NCBI GenBank assembly: GCA_004138175.2
Contig: RYFE02000003.1
Coordinates: 248,001-312,000 of the forward strand
DNA: 64,000 nt
Direction: 5' to 3'
From: Chloroflexales bacterium ZM16-3
GTDB lineage: Bacteria > Chloroflexota > Chloroflexia > Chloroflexales > Chloroflexaceae
Part shown: positions 55,818 to 63,016 of the stretch, one piece after another
How the letters are laid out: each line of letters starts with the position of its first letter
Numbering within the stretch: position 1 is the first letter of the stretch
The notes under the pieces: model-generated
The model's input: only the letters and a program-made list of their open reading frames with translations
Databases searched by the model: none
What the model was told of the DNA's origin: nothing
Position numbers and translations under genes: made by a program

Positions 55818-56261
55818 ATGACCGCCGACACCACCTACGCTCTCCCCGCCGACCGGGCCTACGACGCCGCACAGCACACCTGGGCGCTCTACGACCCGGC
55901 GGCCGCCACGGCTCTGATCGGAATTGACGCGCTCGGCCAGGCATCGATGGGTGACCTGGCCTTCCTGGTGCTGCCGGCCGTCGGCGACACGATCCGGCGC
56001 AATGTCGGCGCGGGCTCGCTGGAGGCCGCCAAGATGACCGGCGATGTGCTCAGCCCGCTCAGCGGCAAGGTGCTCGCGGTGAACGCGGCCGCCCTGCGCG
56101 ACCCGAGCCTGGTCAACCGCGACCCCTACGGTGATGGGTGGCTGCTCAAGATCCGCCCCGCCGACTGGGCGGGCGAGTCGGCGGAGCTGATCGCCGGCGA
56201 AGCCGTGAGCGACTGGGCCGAGGCCGAGATCACCCGCTACCGCACAGAGGGCTGGATCTAA
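55818..56261 (+). CDS. GcvH-like lipoate-binding protein 2 (LbpA-like)
   Basis: A 147-residue H-protein-like domain. The lipoyl hairpin GSLEAAKMTGDVLSPLSGKV places Lys72 as the modified residue, and DPYGDGWLLKIRPADW is the C-terminal block. It has the same length as copy 1 but little identity outside the motif, so the two are old paralogues, perhaps with different partners. It begins the second half of the cluster, followed by ligase and lipoyl-synthase genes. The start is preceded by GACGGGAG. Confidence 0.88.
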   Translation: MTADTTYALPADRAYDAAQHTWALYDPAAATALIGIDALGQASMGDLAFLVLPAVGDTIRRNVGAGSLEAAKMTGDVLSPLSGKVLAVNAAALRDPSLVNRDPYGDGWLLKIRPADWAGESAELIAGEAVSDWAEAEITRYRTEGWI

Positions 56262-56286
56262 TCAACGTTAGGGCTGCCGTCCTAAA

Positions 56287-56323
56287 TCTCGTTATGTTGG
56301 CCACAATGGCCAACATAACGAGA
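56287..56323 (+). terminator. Intra-cluster hairpin before the lipoate ligase gene
   Basis: A perfect 17-bp stem (TCTCGTTATGTTGGCCA and complement) with loop CAA. It ends ten bases before the GGAGGAG site of the ligase gene. Attenuator or mRNA-processing structure. Confidence 0.6.
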
Positions 56324-56343
56324 GATTCTCGATGGAGGAGCAG

Positions 56344-57432
56344 ATGAGCACCGCAACCTGGCGTCTGATCACGGATGACGATGTGACCGCCTCGTTCGGC
56401 CTAGCCGCCGACGAGCTGATTACCCGCTGGGTTGGAGCCGGCCAGTCGGTGCCGACGCTGCGCCTCTACACCTACGCGCCGCACTGCGCTCTGGTGGGCC
56501 GCTTCCAGCGCCTGGAGAGCGAGCTGCGCGTCGACTACTGCCGGGCCAACGGCATCCCCATGAATCGGCGGCCCACCGGCGGCGGTGCCATCCTGATGGG
56601 CGCTGGCCCGCTCGGCGTCGCCCTGATGCTGCCCGGCGCCGAGGGCAATGTCTACCGGCGCGCCCGCGACCAGATGGCCCAGGTCTCTGAGGGCATCCTG
56701 GCCGGTCTGCGCTCGCTCGGCATCGAGGCCGAGTTCCGGCGCAAGAACGATATCGAGGTCAACGGGCGCAAGATCGCCGGGGTCGGCATCTACCGCGCCC
56801 CCAGCGACGGTGTGCTCTTCCACGCCTCGGTGCTGGTTGACCTGGACGTGGCCCTGATGCTCCAGACGCTAAACATCCCCGTCGAGAAGATCTCCGACAA
56901 GGAGATCGCCGCCATGTCGGCCCGCACCTCCACGGTGCGCCGCGAGCTTGGCCGCGACATCTCTGTTGAGGAGGTGCGCCAGGCGATCGCCACCGGCTAC
57001 GCCCAGGTCTTCGACGCCGAGCTGTCACCCGGCGACTTTACGCCTGAGGAGCGCGACGCCATCGCCGCTCTGGAGCGCGAGAAGTACCTGACCGACGAGT
57101 GGATCTTCCAGGCCACCGCCGTTCCCGACTCGGCGGCGGCGGCGCGCCTGAAGACGCCGGGCGGGCTGCTCGACATAAGGGTCGCGCTCTCCGGGCGGAT
57201 CATCAAGTCGATCTTCGTCGGCGGCGACTTCTTCGCCGCCGATAACGCCATCGCCGACGTGGAGGCCCGCCTGCGCTGGCACCCCGCCGAGCCGGAGGCG
57301 GTCGCCGCCACCCTGCGCGCCACCTACGAGCGCTGGCCGATCGAGCTGGAGAGCATCCCGCTCGACGGGCTGATCGAGGCGGTGCAGACCGCCGTCGAGC
57401 GCGCCGCAGCGGCGCAGGTAGCCGCCCTGTAG
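56344..57432 (+). CDS. Lipoate-protein ligase (LplA-like)
   Basis: A 362-residue ligase. RRPTGGGAILMGAGPLGVALM is the lipoyl-AMP binding loop, and NGRKIAGVGIYRAPSDGVLFHASVLVD contains Lys143, matching the catalytic Lys133 of E. coli LplA. The C-terminal ~110 residues (LKTPGGLLDIRVALSGRIIKSIFVGGDFFA) are the accessory domain, so adenylation and transfer parts lie in one chain as in the sLpl(AB) ligases of sHdr clusters. The start at 56344 follows GGAGGAG. It should attach lipoate or octanoate to the two neighbouring H-like proteins. Confidence 0.9.
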   Translation: MSTATWRLITDDDVTASFGLAADELITRWVGAGQSVPTLRLYTYAPHCALVGRFQRLESELRVDYCRANGIPMNRRPTGGGAILMGAGPLGVALMLPGAEGNVYRRARDQMAQVSEGILAGLRSLGIEAEFRRKNDIEVNGRKIAGVGIYRAPSDGVLFHASVLVDLDVALMLQTLNIPVEKISDKEIAAMSARTSTVRRELGRDISVEEVRQAIATGYAQVFDAELSPGDFTPEERDAIAALEREKYLTDEWIFQATAVPDSAAAARLKTPGGLLDIRVALSGRIIKSIFVGGDFFAADNAIADVEARLRWHPAEPEAVAATLRATYERWPIELESIPLDGLIEAVQTAVERAAAAQVAAL

Positions 57433-57444
57433 GGCCACGCACTC

Positions 57445-57540
57445 AAACCCGCTTTTTGTTGCGTGTTGGCAGCGAAGCTGCCAACACGCAACAAAAAAAT
57501 ACAGCGGGAGCGGCGCAGCCGCCCCGCTCCCCCACCGGCA
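57445..57540. repeat. Double-hairpin repeat, copy B
   Basis: TTTTTGTTGCGTGTTGGCAGC pairs with its complement around GAA, then a GGGAGCGGC-type hairpin, ending CCCCCACCGG. The first stem differs from copies A and C at several positions, but both strands of the stem changed together. It ends ten bases before the next ATG. Confidence 0.85.
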
Positions 57541-57550
57541 GGTGAGATTG

Positions 57551-58444
57551 ATGCCAGCGATTACCTTCTACACGCCCGGCCTGCGCCGCTACAAGACCGC
57601 CGAGTATGATCGGCAGGACGCCGCCGCCTTCGTCTCGGTCAGCCTGACCGGCGACGCCTGCGCGCTGAGCTGTGAGCACTGCGGCACGACGATTCTGAGC
57701 AGTATGGTGAACCTGCCGCGCAGCGATGAGTCGCTCTACGACCTGTGTGCGCGGCTGGCCGAGCGCGGCGCGCGGGGCGTGCTGATCTCGGGCGGCAGCG
57801 ACGCGCAGGGCCGGGTGCCGCTGCGCAAGCATATGCCCGACATCGCCCGCATCCGCCGCGAGCTGGGCATGCGCGTGCGCGTCCACACCGGCCTTCCCGA
57901 CGAGGCCACCGCCGAGGGGCTGGCCGAGGCTGGCGTGGATGCGGCCTTGGTGGACATCATCGGCCACGAGGATACGATCCGCGAGGTGTACCATCTGGAT
58001 GCCTGGCCCGAGGACTACGAGGAGGCGCTGGCCCTGCTGGAGCGCTACGGCGTGCCGACGGTGCCGCACATCGTGCTCGGGCTGCACTTTGGCAGGATGC
58101 TCGGCGAGACGCGGGCGCTGGAGATCGTAGCCCGCCACCCCCCGCAGATGCTGGCCCTGGTCATCTTGACGCCGCTGCGGGCCACGCCGATGGCCGGGGT
58201 GCGCCCGCCCGAGATCGCCGAGGTGGCCGACTTCTTCGCCCTGGCCCGGCGCGCCCTGCCGCATACCCCCGTGGTGCTGGGCTGCGAGCGGCCGCTGGGC
58301 GACTACAAGCGCGCCGTCGACCGGCTGGCGATTGAGGCTGGCCTGGACGGGATCGCCTTCCCCGCCGCCGGGGCGGTCGCCTACGCCCGCGAGCGCGGCC
58401 TGGAGCCGCAGTTTATCGACGCCTGCTGCGGCGTCGTATGGTAG
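57551..58444 (+). CDS. Radical SAM protein, LipS-type lipoyl synthase component
   Basis: A 297-residue radical SAM protein. Cys37, Cys41 and Cys44 (CALSCEHC) form the CX3CX2C cluster site, and LISGGSD is the GGE-like SAM-binding strand. It is unlike classical LipA. Its pairing with the next radical SAM gene and with a lipoate ligase matches the two-protein LipS1/LipS2 lipoyl synthases known from archaea and sHdr clusters, in which each adds sulfur to octanoyl-protein. The C-terminal Cys-Cys (DACCGVVW) could bind an auxiliary cluster. Which member it is I cannot settle by eye; the pairing carries the call. Confidence 0.75.
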   Translation: MPAITFYTPGLRRYKTAEYDRQDAAAFVSVSLTGDACALSCEHCGTTILSSMVNLPRSDESLYDLCARLAERGARGVLISGGSDAQGRVPLRKHMPDIARIRRELGMRVRVHTGLPDEATAEGLAEAGVDAALVDIIGHEDTIREVYHLDAWPEDYEEALALLERYGVPTVPHIVLGLHFGRMLGETRALEIVARHPPQMLALVILTPLRATPMAGVRPPEIAEVADFFALARRALPHTPVVLGCERPLGDYKRAVDRLAIEAGLDGIAFPAAGAVAYARERGLEPQFIDACCGVVW

Positions 58445-58483
58445 GGTCGTTTCGCGACGCACCCCTATGATGAGGAGCATAGT

Positions 58484-59593
58484 ATGGCCCGCGTGACTGT
58501 CCCGATCGACCAGCAGGCCGAGCTGTTTCAGATCAGCCCGGAGCATGTTCGCATCAGCATGTCTGCCGCTATGGCCCTCGGCCTGAAGGGCGGGCGCACC
58601 TACCGCGAGGCGGCCTGTGGCTGCATCAACCTGATCCAGAACTACCCCGAGGGCTGCTACGCCAACTGCGCCTACTGCGGTATGGCCCGCGAGCGCCCCG
58701 GCGTCCCCGAGGAGAATAGCTTTATCCGCGTCGCATGGCCGCTCTACACGACCGATGAGGTGGTGGGGCGCATCGTCGCCAAGGAGGCCGCCGGCGAGGT
58801 TGGCCGGGTCTGTATCTCGCAGGTTCACGACCGGCGGGCTTACCCCGACCTGCTCACCATCCTCGACCAGGTGCGCGCGGCGGCCCCGCAGGTGCCGGTG
58901 GCGGCCCTGGTGAGCGCCGAGCTGCTCGATGAGGAGAAGCTACGCGAGATCAAAGCGCATGGCGCGGACACCATCGGCATCGGGCTGGACGGGGCGACCG
59001 AGGCGATCTTCGACCAGACCAGGGGCAAGGGCGCGCATGGCCCGCACACCTGGGAGGGCCACTGGCGGATCGCCCGCCTAGCCCGCGACATCTTCGGCCC
59101 GCTGAAGGTCAACCTGCATATCATCGTCGGCCTGGGCGAGACCGACCGCGATCTGGTGGAGCTGTTCTACCAGCTGCGCGACGAGCAGATCGCGGCCTAC
59201 CTGTTCTCGTTTAACCCCGAGCCGGGGACGGAGCTTCAGCACGCGCCGCGCGCCCCGCTGGCTCGCCACCGGCGCGTCCAGCTGGCCAAGTTCCTGATCG
59301 AGGATCGCGGGCTGGCGCGCGGGGCGGTCTCCTTCGACGAGTCGGGTGCGATCACCGGCATCGTGGCCCCCGCCGATCTGGTGGATGCGGCCATCGCCTC
59401 GGGCGAGCCCTTTATGACCGATGGCTGCCCCGACCGCCACGGCGCGATGACCTGCAACCGGCCCTACGGCTCCTACCGGCCGGGCGAGCCCTTCCGCGAC
59501 TACCCCTTCGTGCCGAACGCCGATGATGTGGCGGTGATCCGCGCCGAGCTGGGCGTCGCCGCGATCACTGAGGGCGAGATCGCCTTCGGCTGA
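58484..59593 (+). CDS. Radical SAM protein, LipS-type lipoyl synthase component (biotin synthase-like)
   Basis: A 369-residue radical SAM protein of biotin-synthase type. The cluster motif is Cys58, Cys62, Cys65 (GCYANCAYC). An N-terminal CGC (residues 45-47) and a C-terminal block TDGCPDRHGAMTCNRPYGS supply cysteines for an auxiliary Fe-S cluster, which sulfur-inserting enzymes of this group sacrifice or use as sulfur donor. With the preceding gene (40 bases upstream) it forms the probable LipS1/LipS2 pair making lipoate in place on the H-like proteins. A GAGGAG site precedes the ATG. Confidence 0.78.
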   Translation: MARVTVPIDQQAELFQISPEHVRISMSAAMALGLKGGRTYREAACGCINLIQNYPEGCYANCAYCGMARERPGVPEENSFIRVAWPLYTTDEVVGRIVAKEAAGEVGRVCISQVHDRRAYPDLLTILDQVRAAAPQVPVAALVSAELLDEEKLREIKAHGADTIGIGLDGATEAIFDQTRGKGAHGPHTWEGHWRIARLARDIFGPLKVNLHIIVGLGETDRDLVELFYQLRDEQIAAYLFSFNPEPGTELQHAPRAPLARHRRVQLAKFLIEDRGLARGAVSFDESGAITGIVAPADLVDAAIASGEPFMTDGCPDRHGAMTCNRPYGSYRPGEPFRDYPFVPNADDVAVIRAELGVAAITEGEIAFG

Positions 59594-59614
59594 TAGGGCT
59601 GACGCCCTAAACTG

Positions 59615-59716
59615 TGCCCCAGACCTGCTTTATTGTTGGGTTTGGGCGGCGAAGCCGCCCAAACCCAACAATAAAATAATGTGGGGCGGCGAAGCCGCCC
59701 CACACCCCACCGGCAG
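59615..59716. repeat. Double-hairpin repeat, copy C
   Basis: GCCCCAGACCTGCTTTATTG, then a GGGTTTGGGCGGC hairpin around GAA, then a GTGGGGCGGC hairpin around GAA, ending CCCCACCGGCAGATG. It ends eight bases before the start of the second ligase-like gene. Confidence 0.85.
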
Positions 59717-59724
59717 ATGCGCTT

Positions 59725-60705
59725 ATGCCCACCCCAATCCGCCTGATTGATCTTGGCCCGGCCCCGTTCTGGCTCACCCAGGCCGCCTACCACGCGGTGG
59801 CCGGGCTGATGGGCGAGCGCACCCCCGACACGATCATCCTCACCAGCCCGCGCACGCCTTACCTCTGCCTGGGCTACCACGACTCCTATGATGGCGTGCT
59901 GGACCGGGCGGCGGTGGCGCGGCGCGGCCTGCCCGTGATGCGCAGGCGGGTCGGCGGCGGCACGACCTACCTCGATGCCGAGCAGATCTTCTACCAGTGC
60001 GTGTTCCACAGCCAGCGGGTGCCCGCCGCCTTTGCGGCGGTCTACGCGCAGATGCTGGCCGCGCCGCTGGCCGTGCTGCGCGATCTGGGGCTGACGGGCG
60101 AGCTGCGCAACACGGTTGAGCTTGAGGTGGCGGGCCAGCGGGTTGCCGGGATCGGCGGGGGGCGGATCGATGATGCGGCGGTGGTGGTGGGCAACCTGCT
60201 GCTCGGCTTCGACTACGCGGCGATGGCTGATGTCTGGCGCGCGCCCTGGCCGGGCTTCCGCGCGCTGGCCGCCGAGGCGCTGGCCGAGCGGGTGACAACC
60301 CTGCGTCGGCTGGGGGTCGATCTGCCGCTGGATGATCTGGCGCGGCGGCTGCGGGTGGCCTTCGCGGAATCGCTGGGCCGCCCGCTGCTGCCCGGCAGGC
60401 TGACCCCCGCCGAGGCGCGCTACGCCCGGCAGCTGGGGGCGCGCATGCTTGCGCCCGAGTATGTGAACCTGCGCGACACGATCGGCGGGCCAACAGGCGC
60501 CCGCCCGCTGAAGGTTGCCGGCGGGGTCTACATCCACGTGGCGGAGGCCGATCTAGGCGGGCGCAGGCTGCGGGCCAGTCTGCGCGTCCACGGCGAGACC
60601 ATCGCCGCCGCGCGGGTCGAGCCAGAGGGCTGGCCCGAGCACCGCGAGATTGAGGCGGCGCTGGTCGGCGCGCCCCTGGCGAGGTGGCGCGAGGTAGCGC
60701 TTTGA
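59725..60705 (+). CDS. Second lipoate-protein ligase-like protein, catalytic Lys replaced
   Basis: A 326-residue BPL/LplA/LipB-fold protein. VMRRRVGGGTTYLDAEQIFYQCVF matches the RRxSGGG loop. In the catalytic block, VAGQRVAGIGGGRIDDAAVVVGNLLLGFD, the Lys that contacts lipoyl-AMP is Arg139. The C-terminal ~90 residues form an accessory-domain-like segment. It may be an octanoyl or lipoyl transferase, a non-enzymatic partner of the first ligase, or specific for one of the two H-like proteins. It ends the cluster; its start follows the double-hairpin repeat with no strong ribosome-binding site. Confidence 0.8.
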   Translation: MPTPIRLIDLGPAPFWLTQAAYHAVAGLMGERTPDTIILTSPRTPYLCLGYHDSYDGVLDRAAVARRGLPVMRRRVGGGTTYLDAEQIFYQCVFHSQRVPAAFAAVYAQMLAAPLAVLRDLGLTGELRNTVELEVAGQRVAGIGGGRIDDAAVVVGNLLLGFDYAAMADVWRAPWPGFRALAAEALAERVTTLRRLGVDLPLDDLARRLRVAFAESLGRPLLPGRLTPAEARYARQLGARMLAPEYVNLRDTIGGPTGARPLKVAGGVYIHVAEADLGGRRLRASLRVHGETIAAARVEPEGWPEHREIEAALVGAPLARWREVAL

Positions 60706-60737
60706 CGGCGCGACCTGTTAGGGGATGGACGCCGCCG

Positions 60738-62660
60738 CTAGGCGAGCACCTCGCGCAGCACGTCGAGCGGCAGCCCGTCGAGGCTGCCCTCGTCGCTAGA
60801 GGCCAGGCTGCCCCAGAGCAGCACGCCCTCGGCCGAGATCCCGTGGCGCTGGTCGATGTTGCGCAGCAGCCAGCGCAGGGCCATGATCTGCGCGTCGGTG
60901 TTCTGCGCCGGGGCGACCGGCCAGCCCGCCGGGCGCTCTATGCCCACGCCGATGCTGCTGCGGTTCAGGTTGTACCATGTGCCGCTGAGCGTGGCCATGC
61001 CGGCGTGCCACGCCGCCTTGTCCTCGTCCACCAGCTGCGTGATCGCGCCGTCGAGGCCGACGTAGTAGTGGGTGGCGAAGCGCGACTCCATATCCGTCAT
61101 GGCCGCCAGGGTCGCGTCCGCGCCGCCGGGCAGGCCGTGGATGATTATCATATCAATCGGCCGGCCGCCGCGCTCGCCCCAGGCCGTGGCCTGCGGGCTG
61201 GCCCGCACAATGTGCAGATCCACCGTCGTCGGTGGCTCCCATGCGCCATCGGGCTGCGGCGTATCGGCCTCCTCCATCGCCGCGCCCAGCACCGCCATGC
61301 CCTGGCTGGTGGCCAGGTCGCGCAATCGCTTCACCGCGCTCCAGTTCGGCACCACGTTGTAGAGCGTGTCCAGCGCGTAGACCTGGAGGGCGTAGGTGGT
61401 CTGCTCCAGCTTGACCTGAGAGCCCTCGCCCAGCGGCGCGCCGATGTTGAAGCCACGGGCCAGCTGATGGAAGGCCCAGTCGGGGTGGTAGGTCGCCCTG
61501 GCCTGCTTGTAGGTCGCGGCCAGCAGCGCGTCGCGCAGGCGGACGGTGGCCGGGTCGGTTGTGGCGGCGATCTGGCTGAGCATCTTCAGGTCGCCCCAGT
61601 TCGGCACCAGGTTATAGAGCGTATCGACGGCAAACGCCTGGTAGGCGTAGGTCTTACCGTCCACGCTGATCTGGGCGCTGTTGCCAACCGGCGGGCCGAG
61701 CTTGGCCGCCATGGCGAACTGATGCATGGCCCAGTCGGCGTGGAAGGTCGTTCCGCCCGAGGCGTAGGTCACATCGAGCAGGATGCGGCCCAGCCCCGAG
61801 GGCGGGATGCTGCCGCCGAGCAGCTCCGAGAGCGTCTTCACATCGCCCCAGTTCGGCACCTCGCAGTAGAGCGTGTCGCGGGCGAAGGGCTGGTAGGTAT
61901 AGGTCTTGCCGTCGGCCATAATCTTAGCGCTCTGGCCCATAGGCATGCCCATGCTGTGGCTCACAGCGTACTGGTGGAAGGCCCAGTCGGGGTTGTAGCC
62001 CTGGGTGCCCGAGCGTCGGCTGTAGCTCTCGTTGAGCAGCGCCTCCAGCAGCGCCTCTTCGCTCGGCGTGGGCGTGCCGATCGGGCCGGGGACCGGGGCG
62101 GGCGGCGGGGCCACATTGTTCAGGTAGGCGTCAACCTCGCCCCAGACCCAGTCCTTCGTCACCGCCCAGCCGGGGCAGCTCTTCTGGTTCGTGTAGTCGC
62201 GGTGGAAGGAGATCAGCTGGCGCGGCGGGATCCCCAGGCGGCGCGAGAGACCGGCCATCACCGCCTTCGCGTGCTCCCAGACAGCGCCGGTCGGTCGAAC
62301 TTTGTCGAAGTAGCCGACCATCTCCAGGCCGACCGAGTACCAGCCGGCGGACAGCGATCCGTTGCCGGTGCCGGCGTGGATGCCGATCTCAGACATCGGC
62401 GTGGCCAGCCAGATCCCATCCGGCCCAGTGTAGATATGCGGGCCGGCCGTCCAGCCCTTGCCCGCGTAGAAGCGCTGCATGCCGCGCATCGAGCCCAGCC
62501 CCGTCCACTGCGCCTCAGTCGGGACGGCGGTGTGGTGCAGCACCAGGCGCGAGGGGGCCAGCCGACCAAAATTGTAGTCGGCCACATAGCTGTTCCACTC
62601 GGCGACGGAGAGCTTACGGTTGATGAAGGGCGGCTTGCCCTCGGTGGGGAAGTCGGCCAT
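60738..62660 (-). CDS. Double N-acetylmuramoyl-L-alanine amidase-like protein
   Basis: A 640-residue protein with an amidase_2/PGRP-type domain at each end. The N-terminal one (LVLHHTAVPTEAQW ... ISFHRDYTNQKSCPGW, about residues 35-185) keeps the zinc-binding His and the final CPG block. The C-terminal one (IIIHGLPGG ... WHAGMAT, from about 480) lacks a clear third ligand, reading LLWGSLASSDEGSLDG there, and may be inactive. Between them are three ~75-residue repeats (YNPDWAFHQYAV ... DTLYxxVPNWGDVKxL). No signal peptide is evident. The start follows AGGAGG. It could act in cell-wall turnover or lysis. Confidence 0.85.
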   Translation of the reverse strand: MADFPTEGKPPFINRKLSVAEWNSYVADYNFGRLAPSRLVLHHTAVPTEAQWTGLGSMRGMQRFYAGKGWTAGPHIYTGPDGIWLATPMSEIGIHAGTGNGSLSAGWYSVGLEMVGYFDKVRPTGAVWEHAKAVMAGLSRRLGIPPRQLISFHRDYTNQKSCPGWAVTKDWVWGEVDAYLNNVAPPPAPVPGPIGTPTPSEEALLEALLNESYSRRSGTQGYNPDWAFHQYAVSHSMGMPMGQSAKIMADGKTYTYQPFARDTLYCEVPNWGDVKTLSELLGGSIPPSGLGRILLDVTYASGGTTFHADWAMHQFAMAAKLGPPVGNSAQISVDGKTYAYQAFAVDTLYNLVPNWGDLKMLSQIAATTDPATVRLRDALLAATYKQARATYHPDWAFHQLARGFNIGAPLGEGSQVKLEQTTYALQVYALDTLYNVVPNWSAVKRLRDLATSQGMAVLGAAMEEADTPQPDGAWEPPTTVDLHIVRASPQATAWGERGGRPIDMIIIHGLPGGADATLAAMTDMESRFATHYYVGLDGAITQLVDEDKAAWHAGMATLSGTWYNLNRSSIGVGIERPAGWPVAPAQNTDAQIMALRWLLRNIDQRHGISAEGVLLWGSLASSDEGSLDGLPLDVLREVLA

Positions 62661-63016
62661 GGGACCTCCTGTGAATTGCAGATTGCAGATTGCAGATTGG
62701 GCGCAGTTCGTGCGGGTGCAACCTATCTGTACTAGCGACATCATAGCAGATCGGGAGTCAGATCCCCAACCCCCAACCCCCAACCCCCGTAGTTGACGAT
62801 CCGCCCGCCACACGGTATAGTACCCGGAACTTATCGGTCGCCTATGCGTGAACGAGGTCAGCCCGCCCGCCATGGGTCCGAAAGACACAGCCAAGTATCT
62901 ACAGTCGTCATTGCCGCCCCTGCGCCTTCCTGCGCGGGGTTTTTTTGTAGATTATCGCTGGCCGACAATCTACAGCCTACAACCTACAATCTGCCATCAT
63001 ACGAAGGAGGATACAG
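62661..63016. repeat. Divergent region with several tandem-repeat arrays
   Basis: About 355 bases, no gene. GATTGCA units at 62673-62699 abut the amidase start, CCCCAAC units lie at 62757-62787, and TACAATC-like units at 62964-62998 sit just before the GAAGGAGG site of guaB. A hairpin GCGCCTTCCTGCGCGG with a T-run near 62930-62948 may be a leader terminator for guaB. Confidence 0.7.

Noticed and set aside
49501-56261. Reading the two GcvH-like proteins as part of a glycine cleavage system
   Set aside because: No gcvP, gcvT or lpd is present, and both lie inside a hydrogenase and lipoate-assembly cluster. A housekeeping role cannot be excluded without the rest of the genome, but the context argues against it.
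60684-62735. A 683-codon plus-strand frame opposite the amidase gene
   Set aside because: Arg/His/Gly-rich antisense shadow with no domain; the minus-strand amidase has clear motifs and an AGGAGG site.
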